From: Taudactylus pleione
Taxonomy: Eukaryota > Chordata > Amphibia > Anura > Myobatrachidae
DNA length: 64,000 nt
Reading direction: 5' to 3'
Assembly: GCA_031769625.1 (NCBI GenBank)
Contig: JAUIMM010000126.1
Location: 4,736,001-4,800,000, forward strand
The notes under the pieces were generated by a model that was not told the origin of the DNA, did not search any database, and saw only the letters and a list, made by a program, of their open reading frames with translations. This document shows, one piece after another, positions 10,456-20,825 of this stretch (positions are counted from its first letter, which is position 1; every line of letters begins with the position of its first letter). Position numbers and translations under genes: made by a program.

Positions 10456-11510
10456 ATGGGGTAAATTTACTAAGAATCAAGTTTGATCGAGTTTGTTTTT
10501 TTAAACTCGATATCCATTACTGAAACTTGTGTGATTTGATGCTTCTGAAACTCTCAAATTTACTAAGAAGTCAGTTTAGCTGTGATCAAGTTGGGCGATG
10601 GTGAAGCAGAGAGAGATATCTCACCCGAGTTTGCAGTGTTTTCTCTGCTCAACTCTCCCGAACAAGCAGCCTTCACATATCAGTGAGATATGTGAAGGCT
10701 GCTTTAGTGTTCTACCTGTAAAAAAAGGGTTAACATAAAAAAAAACAATGTAGGATCCCCCCTCAAAAAGCATAACCAGCCCTGGACTGCTCAGCCACTC
10801 CTGGTTCCTTAAAATATGGAGGGGAAACGAGTAGGGTTACCCCATATTTTAGGAACTAGCACTGGGCTGCTGACCAGTCCTTGTTTTAAAAATAGGTAGA
10901 AAAATGTGCAGGGGTCCCCCTATTTTTACAACCAGCACCGGACTCAAAACCCGGTCGGGGTGTAATGTCACAGCCAGGGGACCCTGTCACCAGGTCTTCC
11001 CAGCCAAAGCATTATCACCCCAAGTCCATCAACCCAAGCTGGGGATCTGAGGGGAGGTGGAGACCCCCCAATAAAAGGGTTCCCCCTCTCCCGAGCACCC
11101 CAGGCTTAGTTTGAAGCCCGGGGCTCTTCCCTGCACCCCTAGAACAGTGGGTGCAGGGGTAATAGTGGTGTCAAAAAATAGAAACAATTGTTTTTTACCA
11201 TAGAACTACAGTTGCCAGTGTGCCTACCCATACCCCCAATGTAAAAAAATAGTTAAAAAGCCACAACACACACCGTAGTAAGTGCAAGTTATTACATACA
11301 CCTACCACACTCACACATACTTACCTGCTGCCAGATGTTCTGTCCCCTTGACCAGTAGAAATCCAATGGGAGTACCTTTTAAAGAATCAGCGGCCGCTGT
11401 TTGGCTCGGACTCCCGACATTTCCCACGTGGGCTGGTCAGTTCGTCAGTAGCCGGGTAGCAATGCATGTGGTCTGTACCGCAAACAGCAAGTAACTCACC
11501 CCCCTAAAAA
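10456..11510. mobile_element. MITE-like element with 'ggggtaaatttactaa' terminus, right end uncertain
   Basis: The start ggggtaaatttactaagaat matches the termini of the foldback elements at 15036 and 16106. Inside, 10667-10703 is a perfect hairpin (gcagccttcacatat...atatgtgaaggctgc). A second 'aaatttactaag' recurs at 10557. G+C-richer sequence with C and G tracts follows to about 11510. No matching right terminus was found, so the element is either truncated or composite. Confidence 0.4.
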
Positions 11511-11939
11511 TGCACCCTCATTTGGCATGAGGAAACATTGTGTGGAATGGTATCTGTTTTGGCTTTGAAGGAGGTATCCAAATCATAGACTGTGATAGAA
11601 GGAAATCAGACTTGCAGTCCAAGTATTTGGTATATACTGTAGCTTTCCAGCAGAATATCCAAGTATTTGATACAAGCTTCCAGCAGAACATGGAATGACA
11701 GAGTCAGAATGGCACATGGGAGCAGACTAAATAAAGGTTTTAGGTAAGATTGTAAACTAAAGGGTTAACCGTAGTCAGTAATCCGAAGATACACAAAGGT
11801 AGAGTGAGGCACATGAAGGTCCTGCAGACATTTATCGCCAAAAGCATAATTATAAGGTGTTATGGGTAAAGAGGGAAAGCAAGAAGGGAATCCCCTCTGG
11901 ACCTATGCACCCGACTTCCGGCACTCCTCTGTTCCTGTA

Positions 11940-12080
11940 TGCAATTAGGGTTAGATTGCTATTAGTGTCAGGCTAAACTAGTAGTGTCAACATTCTGACT
12001 GTCAACATTCACAGTGTCGACAAAATGAACAGTTCCACATTATGTTAGTGTCAATATTGTGAATGTCGCCAAGTGAAATG
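11940..12080. repeat. Fragment of the 'gtcaacatt/gtcgaca' foldback family
   Basis: Repeated blocks gtgtcaacattctgactgtc and gtgtcgacaaaatg, together with 'ggttagattgctattagtgtcaggctaaa', resemble the interior and arms of the foldback element at 26968-27372, where the same gtcaac/gtcgac blocks and a 'gggttagggatagagttaggctaaaa' core occur. Only part of the element remains here. Confidence 0.45.
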
Positions 12081-12543
12081 GTGACATCTATAAACACATG
12101 AAAAGTGAAAGCTTTTATAAAGAAAAAATTATGTCTTCTTTTTTGGCTTTTTGGATCATCCTCTTTTTTAATTAATTCTGGATTCAATTTTTATATACAT
12201 AAATAAATATGCTGCATATGACATAATGTGACAAATAGGACCAATATTTTATTTTAGCGGACTGAAGAAATAAAAATGCATGGAAAAGTGTAAGCATGTG
12301 ATGAATGCAGACAAAAAATATTTAGATGAAATAAAGTAGTAATGAGTTTATTTATGGTACATATCAAAAATATATATTGTACTATTCTATAAATAAATTT
12401 AACAATTAAATAGCATTTTTTTTTAATGTATGAAATACTCAAACTACAATTAAATAGGTAATTTTAAGCTATCAGTTACATTAGAAGCTAAGGGATGCTG
12501 TATGTAATTCCCAATTATGGGACAGATATCAGTTGGGAACAAA

Positions 12544-12830
12544 GGGCCTGATTCAGAGCCGCTAGCTAGATGCGATCGCTCGCACGATGATATGCAAATA
12601 GCGTAGGCAGTGCTACCGCACTACAATGCCTTAGCACGCCCAGTATTTCTTAGAGAACTATCACATAGTGTATGCAGACACCCAGTGTCAGACTGGGGCA
12701 AGAAGGGCCCACCGGGGGAATGCAGTGATAGAGGCCCATACTAAAGGGTGTGGCCAGCCTTCAGAGGGGGTGTGGCCAAACTCCACAGAGGCCTGACTAA
12801 CCATTAGAGGAGCATGGTCTGGGCCCCTTT

Positions 12831-12875
<45 letters not shown>

Positions 12876-13521
12876 CTACTAGATCATGCATGACAATGAA
12901 CCAGATTAATAACAGCAATGCATTATAGTAAATACACCATAGTCCTGTGCAGTATAATGTAATATATGCATAATGTATAATTCAAAAGCACAGTCTGTAA
13001 GCTGTTCCCTAGAGGAGGGGTGGGCCCTCAGGCAGTGGGGCCCACCGGGGGTTTCCCCTGTACCCCTGTGGGCCAGTCTGACCTTGCAGACACCCACTAG
13101 CCTGTTTTAAGACGCCCACTTGTGCACATCATGTCCAGGAAGTGTATGCAACCATCGGTACATCGGCTGCTATAACAGTGCTTGAGGTTGACCATACCCT
13201 GCCGCAAGCACTGCGAGCACTTCAGTGTAAAAACAAGCCAGGTGACGTGTACTATGATGCTGTCTTATAATTATGCACACCTCTAAAACACCGTTGAGAT
13301 GCTCAGGCAAGCCTGCGTTTGCACCTCCACTCCCCCGTTTTTAATGGCCAGCCCCTGTTACCACCTACAAACGGCTTCCCCTGTTACTCACTCTGCTGGG
13401 CTGTCTATGTGCAGCGATTGAATGCATTGTGTACTTTCGCTAAGGTATGCACATGCGCACAATGCATACCATCGGCAGCAGTGATAGTATGCATCTTAGC
13501 GAGTGGGTCTGAATCAGGGCC
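12544..13521. mobile_element. Harbinger-like MITE, family A copy 2, with nested hAT MITE
   Basis: Left terminus gggcctgattcagagccgct; right terminus read backwards ggccctgattcagacccact. AAA flanks both sides (12541-12543, 13522-13524). Interior sequence such as 'gcttgaggttgaccataccctgccgcaagcactgc' is shared with the copy at 53505-54077 in the opposite orientation, which confirms the family. Without the nested element and its duplication the length is about 566 bp, close to the other copies (592, 552 and 573 bp). Confidence 0.8.
12683..13086. mobile_element. Non-autonomous hAT element (404 bp) inside MITE A copy 2
   Basis: It begins cagtgtcagactgggg and ends ccagtctgaccttg, an imperfect inverted terminal repeat. 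An exact 8-bp duplication, cagacacc, is at 12675-12682 and 13087-13094. Blocks near both ends repeat 'gggcccaccggggg'. A (TA)n run occupies about 12834-12870. The family is recognisable as hAT from the CAG...CTG-like ends and the 8-bp duplication. It encodes nothing. Confidence 0.9.
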
Positions 13522-13524
13522 AAA

Positions 13525-14207
13525 GCACAAAGAGCACGTAACTTTGCACCTTGATAAAACCATGTTGCAGTTTCCCAAACTCCGCCACTACAGTCCGTCC
13601 AGGTTTAAGGATATCTATACTTGAGTCCAGATGGTTAAATCAAATTGACTGAGGTACTAAATAAGTCACCTGTGCACAAGCATGGATGTCCTTAAAACCT
13701 GGAATGTAATGGCGAAGGTTGAGAACCTCTGTCATGTTGCACTGCAGCCAGGTGGGGCCTGATTTAAACAATGCAAAGGGATTTAGAATTAAAAGATAAT
13801 AGGTGTATTTATATTGGGTGTGGGGTGTGCGGTGCATACAGGCCCTTGGGTCCAGCAGGGCCCTGCACTGCACACCCTGCACCCAGAGTATAATTACCTT
13901 ACTCCAGCAAGCGGGTGCCTCCTCCCTCGCAGTGCCAGTGACATCTTTGGGAAGATGGCACTGCGCAGAGACAGCAAAGACTCTGACTCTGGAACCTTTA
14001 CTCTCTAGTGTGAATGTGCCATCTTCCCGAATATCACTTGGAAAATGTCACCGCAGTGGAGGAGGGACTGCTTGCCGTAGCAAAGTAAGCTTCCTTGTTG
14101 TTGCAAATAAAATAAAGTAAATGGATTTGCACCCCTTGCATTGCAACATAGTTTGTTCAAGATACAGTTACTTGCTTTTTTTTGCTTTGCTAACAACACA
14201 GAATTAG
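13525..14207. mobile_element. MITE family C copy 1 (composite, divergent)
   Basis: The start (gtaactttgcaccttgataa, then ccatgttgcac) and the end (ttgcaccccttgcattgcaa, then cagttacttgctttt) match the left and right parts of the copy at 31665-32844. At least one hAT MITE is nested at 13568-13731. The middle (13830-14100, 'gggccctgcactgcacaccctgcac') resembles 17640-17700 and may be another insertion. The terminal repeats are too worn to fix exact limits. Confidence 0.5.
13568..13731. mobile_element. Non-autonomous hAT element (164 bp)
   Basis: The ends are cagtttcccaaactccgcc and aaggttgagaacctctg. The flanks are ccatgttg (13560-13567) and tcatgttg (13732-13739), an 8-bp duplication with one mismatch. 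Removing the insert restores 'ccatgttgcactgcag', the sequence expected from the related family C copy. A short inverted pair (aggtttaaggatatc / gatgtccttaaaacct) forms its core. Confidence 0.8.
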
Positions 14208-15033
14208 CCTATACTTATTGAGCAAATGACGTTGGAATTTGGTAAATAAGGATTCAATCAGTTATGTGTAATATTCTTATGCATGCAAACATCAATAAAC
14301 AGAACATGTCTGTTCTCAGCTTTTGTCAGATCTAGAAGCATTGCTCCTAGTAATGCATTATAAGGATGAAATCAAGCATGCTTTTGTAATGCTATATTGA
14401 CCACTGTTTATGTCTAACGATAATTGCCCAACATGTAAAGAATACCCACCCACCGATGGAAGCATTATGCATGTTTTCTATCATTCATTGTATTTAATAT
14501 GAAACTACATATGCTACTGTAAATGATGCAGCCTGACTGGAATCAGTAAGGAAAGTGAAATTTTAAATGTATTTTGTAACATATTTTCAAACTCTTTTCT
14601 GGAAATAATGATTCAGATAGTATTTGCTAAGTATTATTTAAATCATATGTATCAAAGCGTTGCCCAATTGTATAGCAAAGTTAGAAAAGAATCTATGTGA
14701 ATTTGATAGATTTTAAGATAAGATTTATATTTTGGAGTTATATAATGAGGTCTGCAAGTGACGGAATGAAATTAATGTAATATTGATAGCAATCTTACAG
14801 AAGAAGGCGTCTGTCACTCAGGTCAGACTAAGTAATCAAGGAGATAGTATTTGCCTAATTGTGGCAATGAATAGTCTGTAAATAAACTACATGTATCTCT
14901 TTAGACCCCCATACACCTGCAATGGATTGGGACAATGTCCAGTTAGATGATTGGGGGGAAAACGTGATCAGAATTGGTAAATCAGGTTATCCAACATGTT
15001 TGATTTCATCTACCAATCGGAGCTGTAGATTGC
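14208..15033. other. Unassigned AT-rich sequence with one duplicated block
   Basis: No gene or terminal repeat found. A block at about 14528-14605 (gcctgactggaatcagtaag, then ggaaagtgaaa...ttttctgg) recurs in diverged form at about 16437-16507. The copies lie 1.9 kb apart in the same direction, so they may be remnants of an old duplication or of a dispersed repeat. Confidence 0.35.
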
Positions 15034-15035
15034 TA

Positions 15036-15201
15036 GGGGTATATTTACTAAAGTGAGAGTTTTTAGAAGTGGAGATGTTGCCCATAGCAACCAATCAGAT
15101 TCTACTTAACATTTAACTAGCACCTTCTAGAAGATAATCTGGTTGGTTGCTATGGGCAACATCTCCAATTCTAAAAACTCTCAGTTTAGTAAATTTACCC
15201 C
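15036..15201. mobile_element. Foldback MITE, TA-flanked, with paired X-box/CCAAT-type motifs
   Basis: The two halves are inverted copies of each other over about 70 bp, starting ggggtatatttactaaag on the left and ggggtaaatttactaaac when the right end is read backwards. TA flanks both ends (15034-15035 and 15202-15203), as for Tc1/mariner-type transposition. GTTGCCCATAGCAAC (15077-15091) fits the X-box consensus GTNRCC-N3-RGYAAC and overlaps a CCAAT box (15091-15095). The mirror copy is at 15146-15160, with its CCAAT reduced to CCAAC. No coding sequence. Confidence 0.8.
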
Positions 15202-15203
15202 TA

Positions 15204-16105
15204 GTGTATGGTAACGATCAACTGATTTGATGACCATTAGTAGTAAAATGACAGACCTGACAAAATGACTGACAGACCTGTCTTTCCTGAAATTGATCTA
15301 CAAATCAGTGGAAAATATCTGTAATGTATTGGCACAGATTGGCAGTTTGGAAAATGCTTAAATTGGGGAAACAATCTCAGAATCTGTGAATCTTTTGTGA
15401 GGCTGATGTATGAGCCCCTTTACACTCTCACAAATATTTACATTTATTAGTTATTGTTGTTACTTTAGTATTAGTAATATGCTGCCACCTGTTAGGTCCT
15501 GAATAAAACCACAATGATGGCTATTTCATTACTGTGATTATTGGAATTTTATGTTATTAGGATTACTATTTGGGTGTTTCCTGATTTGGCATTGCTTTTC
15601 ATTTTTCAGCAGTGCTCTCATTTCTTCCAGACATGCCTTTTAGCTCACCAAAAATTATCCTAGTTATAATAATATTTGCAGATTTTCCAGAACCTATCAA
15701 ATTACCTCTATGCATAACAGTACAAAATAAAATAAGTTGAAATCCTTTTAATGGTGGTACAAATGTTATGTGTTAAGTAAATGTATCATAGTTGCATAGA
15801 AAAAGGTTGAATTAATAACTCTTTTATCATTGACCACTATCATAAAATATTATTTTATTGTCTCTTTTTGAGTAAATAATTTGTAGCTCTTTGCTGCCCT
15901 CTAGTGTTAGTTAGTTAGTTATCAACAATTGTGTTTCTTTTTCTTGTAAATGGAATTTCATGGATAGATTTTAGATTAGTATGATGATTTTAATGTGCAA
16001 CTTTTATTTGTACCCATACTCCTTTTGTTAATTTCAGTAAGAGTAAGTAGTTTACTATATTATTTTGTAATTGTAGAATTGCAGGTCATAATGGACAGAC
16101 AATGA
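15204..16105. other. Unassigned AT-rich sequence
   Basis: No recognisable gene or repeat boundary. A CTCF-like core, gctgccctctagtg, is at 15893-15906, and a related gctgccacctg is at 15481-15491; both are motif-level hints only. A short (GTTA)n run lies at 15906-15922. Confidence 0.3.
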
Positions 16106-16290
16106 TTTAAAGTGAGAGTTTTTAGAAGTGAGTTTTTGAAGAGATGTTGCTCATAGCAACCAATCAGATTCTAGCTATTATCTTGTAGAAGGTGTTAGTG
16201 AAATGTTAAGTAGAATCTGATTGGTTGCTGTGGGCAACATCTCTTCTAAAACTCACTTCTAAAAACTCTCACCTTAGTAAGTTTACCCCT
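16106..16290. mobile_element. Foldback MITE, second copy of the X-box/CCAAT family
   Basis: Inverted halves share 'agtgagagtttttagaagtg' and 'agagatgttgc...catagcaaccaatcagattct' with the element at 15036-15201. GTTGCTCATAGCAAC lies at 16146-16160 with CCAAT at 16160-16164; the mirror arm carries ATTGG at 16220-16224 and GTTGCTGTGGGCAAC at 16224-16238. The left terminus is worn (gatttaaagtg instead of tttactaaagtg). The right end still reads agtaagtttacccc followed by TTA. Confidence 0.8.
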
Positions 16291-16623
16291 TACTGCAGCT
16301 TTTCATTTAGATTACTTGTTTTAGTGATAGAAAAAACATCTTATTTCATCCCTTTACTGATCTCCAGTCAGCATTGTGAGAGGGAAGCTCCAAATAGCAA
16401 CTTTAATATGGAGTTAAATATACTAAGTATTTTGGCAGCCTGGCCGGAATCAGAAAGGAAAGTAAAACCTTTAAATGTGTTCTGCAGAATCTTTTCTGTC
16501 TTCTGGAAGCACAAAAGCAAGGTAAGCATAGCTGCTGTGTGATTTTATCCAGCCTTAATTTTCAAATTCACTGGAAAAAAAAACAGATGAAGCAGTAGTT
16601 TTGTTGTGCTGCCTTACAGACCT

Positions 16624-17350
16624 AGGGCCTGATTCAGTATAGCAGGTAAGTCGGCTGCAAGTTTATGTCTCACCATAATTGGCAAATATGGAAAGATACC
16701 CAACCACAGTTGGAAGCTTTGCGTACATGAAAATAAATGATGATTTTTGCAGAGGGGGGTCACATTTATGCGGCTTCTTCTCCCCATCTGTCAATTTCTG
16801 AAAGCTGCTGCCATAATAACAGTGCACAGTTTCATCAACCCCATCCATGGTTCAAAATCAAATGTATCTCTAGATATACACAGCTCCTTAAGGCCCGCAA
16901 TTCCGCCTACATGCCCATGACATGCACTTAGAACACTTAAGGAGCGTACACACTAAATGATATGCTCCCTGAGCGATATCATCTAGTGTGTCCCCGGCAG
17001 GGTGTGCTCAATGTAATTCATGACATTGAGCTCTCTCCCCCATTCTCCAACATGCAGCAACCTGACAATATCGTCAGGTTGGCATGCATGTTTACCCGAT
17101 GAACGATAATGGCGAACGACCCACGGGAACGCGTATCGTCGTTATCGTTCATCATTTTGGTGTTAAAAATGGACGATAAGGTGGGCGACTGAACGATAAC
17201 GATATCGTTATCGTTCAGTCGTCCACTTTAATCGCCCAGTGTGTACGCACCTTTTGGCTACATGCAATGCACAGTTGCCAGACAGTTACATCCATTCCCA
17301 TACAAGTGGAGATACAACTGAAATGCGTACAGCTCTAAATCGGAAGAGGG
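16624..17350. mobile_element. Partial Harbinger-like MITE with a nested element
   Basis: The left terminus gggcctgattcagtatagca is of the family A/B type. The interior shares words with those families (gcccatgacatgcac, catgcaatgcacagttgcc). The element at 16937-17257 interrupts it. A clear right terminus is missing; 'gctctaaatcgg' near 17333 is a possible worn form of gctgaatcagg. Confidence 0.4.
16937..17257. mobile_element. Short inverted-repeat element, 'ggtgcgtacacact' type
   Basis: The left end ttaaggagcgtacacactaa and the right end read backwards (aaaaggtgcgtacacactgg) form inverted repeats of about 20 bp with some mismatches. Internal palindromes include aacctgacaatatcgtcaggtt and cgataacgatatcgttatcg. 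No protein is encoded. Transposase class is not clear, since no clean duplication is visible. Confidence 0.65.
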
Positions 17351-17351
17351 G

Positions 17352-17703
17352 GCTCAGGGGCATATTTGGAAAGGAGGGGGGCCCTGTTCATTCATCGTCC
17401 AGGGCCCCCTTCTCTCTCTCTTCGGCAGCCATGCGCACTGACAGATTCAGTACTGTCAGTGCTGCTCATGCACAGCACACCATGAAAATGGTGCGGTAGC
17501 CATTTTTCCTTAGATTTCCCTACAGTGCATGCACAGGACACCAGGAAAAGAGGTGCGGCTGCTATTTTTCAGCCATTCTGTGTAGTGCCTCTCCAGCTGA
17601 CGTGGGACTTCAGAGAGGTAATTATTAGAAAGTATGGGTGCAGGGTGTGTGGTGAGGGCCTGTGTGCATTGCACACCTTGCAGCCATTATAGCTATGTCT
17701 CTG
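17352..17703. mobile_element. Probable non-autonomous hAT element
   Basis: The left end caggggcatatttgg and the right end read backwards (cagagacatagctata) are similar. The flanks agggggct and gggggcct match at six of eight positions. An internal inverted repeat, ggggggccctg...cagggcccccc-like, lies at 17374-17409. The termini and flanks are imperfect, so the call is tentative. Confidence 0.45.
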
Positions 17704-18043
17704 GGGGGCCTGGACTCCACACCCTAATTTTAAATATAAGAGGTGCTACCATGCTGAGATTTGTAGTGCTGTGCAGAAAAAAAGAAAATGCAGGTGCACA
17801 CTATAAGCCCTAAAAATACTGTTAATCAAAACAATTATTATAAACTCTACAATTAACATGGAGCATAAATAAGGTTCTTAGCACCTGTTTGACCAAAAAT
17901 GCATGCCCAGCTACCATGTCAACCCACCAGATGAACCTCATCAGGTGGGTCCCTAACATCCCTAATACTAACACATTTTATCAATTTATCCAGGACTTCC
18001 CTATAATAGTGGCCATTCCAATGTGTACACTACAATGCAAGGA
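17704..18043. repeat. Left arm of a foldback repeat (family K)
   Basis: Read backwards, this stretch matches 22450-22650 and, over a longer length, 22720-22985. Shared blocks are gtgcacctgcatttt, ttgtagagtttat, 'ttttgatta(a/t)cagtatt', gctaagaacc and 'agggatgtta'. The arms are now separated by the hAT element at 18052-19474 and the retroposon at 19501-22448, both younger than the foldback repeat. Confidence 0.65.
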
Positions 18044-18051
18044 CCTGTACT

Positions 18052-18628
18052 CAGGGCCGTATTAAGGCTAGTGGGGGCCCCCTACCAAGCCGCACGGAGC
18101 CTACCCCCCCCCCCCACACACACCCTGAAAGCCCCACACAGAGCCTACCTCTCCCCCTTCCCAGCCACATGAAGTCAGGGGCAAACACAAGATTTTTTAT
18201 TTTTTGGGGGGGGGGCGGTCCTAAGTATAAATTGTATAATTATCACAATATATATATATATATTTATAACATACACTCACACATAAACAGTACACATATA
18301 TATACACATTAACACTGAAACACATATACACATACACAGTAAACACATAACACATATACACAAAGAATCACATACATATACAATACATACATACACACAC
18401 TGAAACAGTACACAAACATACCTTCACTTGATGCAGCAGCTGGTGCAGGACCATTCCTGGGGCACCTCGATTCATTAGGCCCCGCGCCCTCCGCGATGTA
18501 ATGCCACAATTGGTGGTTATATGGGGGTAGGGCTTGTCATATTGGCTCCGCCCCAATGCGGCCGGTCACTGTCGGGGGGAATCTGTGCGTCAGGAGGGGG
18601 GTTCTAGGTACTCAGAAATGGTGAATAT

Positions 18629-18670
<42 letters not shown>

Positions 18671-18796
18671 TACATATAGGTCCCGTCTCCAGTTCAATAT
18701 ATACATAAGTGGAGGGTTATAATAAATTTTATATGTACCCTCAACTTATGCATATACATATATTGAATTGGAGGCTGGGCCAATATGTAATATATG

Positions 18797-18844
<48 letters not shown>

Positions 18845-19474
18845 AATATATATATATAGTAGCTGGGGCTATTTGCAAAATTAGAAAATGGGGCACTCAC
18901 TAACTGTCCATATCGATTCTAAATAAAATTCAAACAGCATGTAGTAGAATTCACACTTATCCTCACGAACAGCCGCTAGGACAGTGGAGGAGAGGAGCTG
19001 CAGCTTACAGCACAGCTTGAAGTTGTGTGCGGTCTGTGTGCCCGGCGGTGGTCCTGTTGTTCCTCGGTGGATGGATCTCAGCAGCAGTACTCCAGAGACA
19101 AGAAGGGGTGGTGCAGCGTCATGCGCACTGATGCCATTCCGCAATATGCATCAGCTACGGACCAGGTGATGGGGCAGTCAGCTTTAACTTTGGGGGCGGA
19201 ACTTTCATATAATACACGGCACACGGGCCGGGCTGGCCAGGTGCGGCCGCTGGGGGGGAGGATACGGGTGGTCAATTTATTGTATCCTATTATCTGCGGA
19301 CCGCGGCAGATGCCATTTTGCCACTGAGCCCTTTCAATCTCGGGGCCCCTTTGGAGCACGGGGCCCAGCACGGGTGTACCCCACTGTCGCCAGGCCTGGC
19401 CCTGTGTGGGGACCCTCTGTGTGTGGGGGCCCCTGGACGACCGCCCCTATCGCCCCTCCCTTAATCCGGCCCTG
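18052..19474. mobile_element. Non-autonomous hAT element (1423 bp)
   Basis: The ends cagggccgtattaagg and ccttaatccggccctg are inverted repeats of 16 bp with one difference. An exact 8-bp duplication, cctgtact, lies at 18044-18051 and 19475-19482. Inside are TA-rich tracts (18250-18266, 18625-18670, 18790-18860) and an inverted repeat between about 18680-18720 and 18735-18785 (tccagttcaatatata / tatattgaattgga). No transposase frame is present, so it depends on another copy for movement. Confidence 0.9.
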
Positions 19475-20620
19475 CCTGTACTAATTAAAATCATTTTAGG
19501 GGACTTCCGGTGGGCGGGGCACCCAGTGTGGCCGCTTTTTACATGAACTCCAGACCTTGCTAGCTTCAACTGCTTTAAAACCTAGTTTTTGCTCTGGGAT
19601 TCACTGTTAGCTGTGAGTTACAGCTGCGCTGATACTTTGGCAGGAACTTTGATCCGGATCTTAGGTCTGGAGTCACCTTCTGTACCCCGGAGTCAAGCCT
19701 ACAAAGTGTAAGGCGCATATGACCGCCCTCGGCCATCTTTGGGCGCGAAAGCTGGGATTGACTGAAAATCTCTCCTGCTGTGACTGCTATACTTCACGCT
19801 GTGGGCTGCTGTGATCGGTGGTCCCAGTGAATGTGAGCAGCACCCTTGTGGATCTCCTGGAGACAGTTTTCACTTACCGGGCTGCCCTCCTCCTCCAGCG
19901 GTGTCTGGCTTGCCTCCCTGCTGGACTGCTTGAGGTTCGGTCCATGTCCTGGAATTGAGTACCTGTGGTGCTGCCTGCAAAAGATCTCCACTCAGTACAC
20001 CTCGTGTATATACTGCAGCTCCGGTGTCTAATAACACTGCCAGGGGGAGGCTCATCATTGGACAGTCTCTCCTGGTGCTTATTGTCCCTGCGGGACTTTG
20101 CCTTACCTTGCACAGACGGCGGGCGGGGACCAGGGAGATCGTGGCTCCTCTATACTGCTGGTGGTTCTCAGTTGCCTGGAGCTCCGGGGCTGCTGAGGTA
20201 ACCCGATACTGAATACTCTGCTGGGGTTTTCACGGCTGAAACTGCTCCTTTCTGACTGTCCAGCTTTAACTCCAGATCTGAACACTGCTGCTGCCCATAT
20301 TAAGCTGTCAAATAACCGGCTGGACTGATTTTCTTTTGGGAACTGTGAGCTCTCTATTGAAATGTTCCATATTGTTGGCTGACTGATATTATCTCTAATT
20401 TTCTCTGGGTATAAATTAGATGCATTGTTTTCTATTACTAAGGATATTGATGCATCTGTTGTATATCATATATTTAAGAAGTAGTTTTGTTTCAATGTGT
20501 ATTTTCATGTTATTGAGAATATTTTTCATTGGTACAAGTACAATTTCCACACACAGTATTTACGGGGCTTTGTGAATTCTACTCGGGTTTATTAGCTATA
20601 CTTCAGTCTTATAAGTTACA

Positions 20621-20640
20621 ATACTGCCACCTGGTGTTAT
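20621..20640 (+). promoter_or_regulatory. CTCF-like motif (weak)
   Basis: CTGCCACCTGGTG at 20624-20636 resembles the core of the CTCF consensus. It lies in the retroposon's untranslated part. A single motif in a 64-kb window is expected by chance at some rate, so this is only a hint. Confidence 0.2.
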
Positions 20641-20825
20641 AATTTCACATTACACCTGCTATTACAGTGCTTTATTTCATATACTCGATACTTGTAACCT
20701 TATTTTCTAGTGTTATTATCTTAACTGTATATCCGTGTTAGATAACTCCATAGTTTTATAAGCTTGTTCCACAACAAGATTAGCTGGGTTTTCGTCTCTC
20801 AACAAGGTACGCTGTTTCTCATATC

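Noticed and set aside
15893..15906. CTCF insulator site
   Set aside because: A single core-like motif without flanking consensus or conservation; kept only as a weak note.
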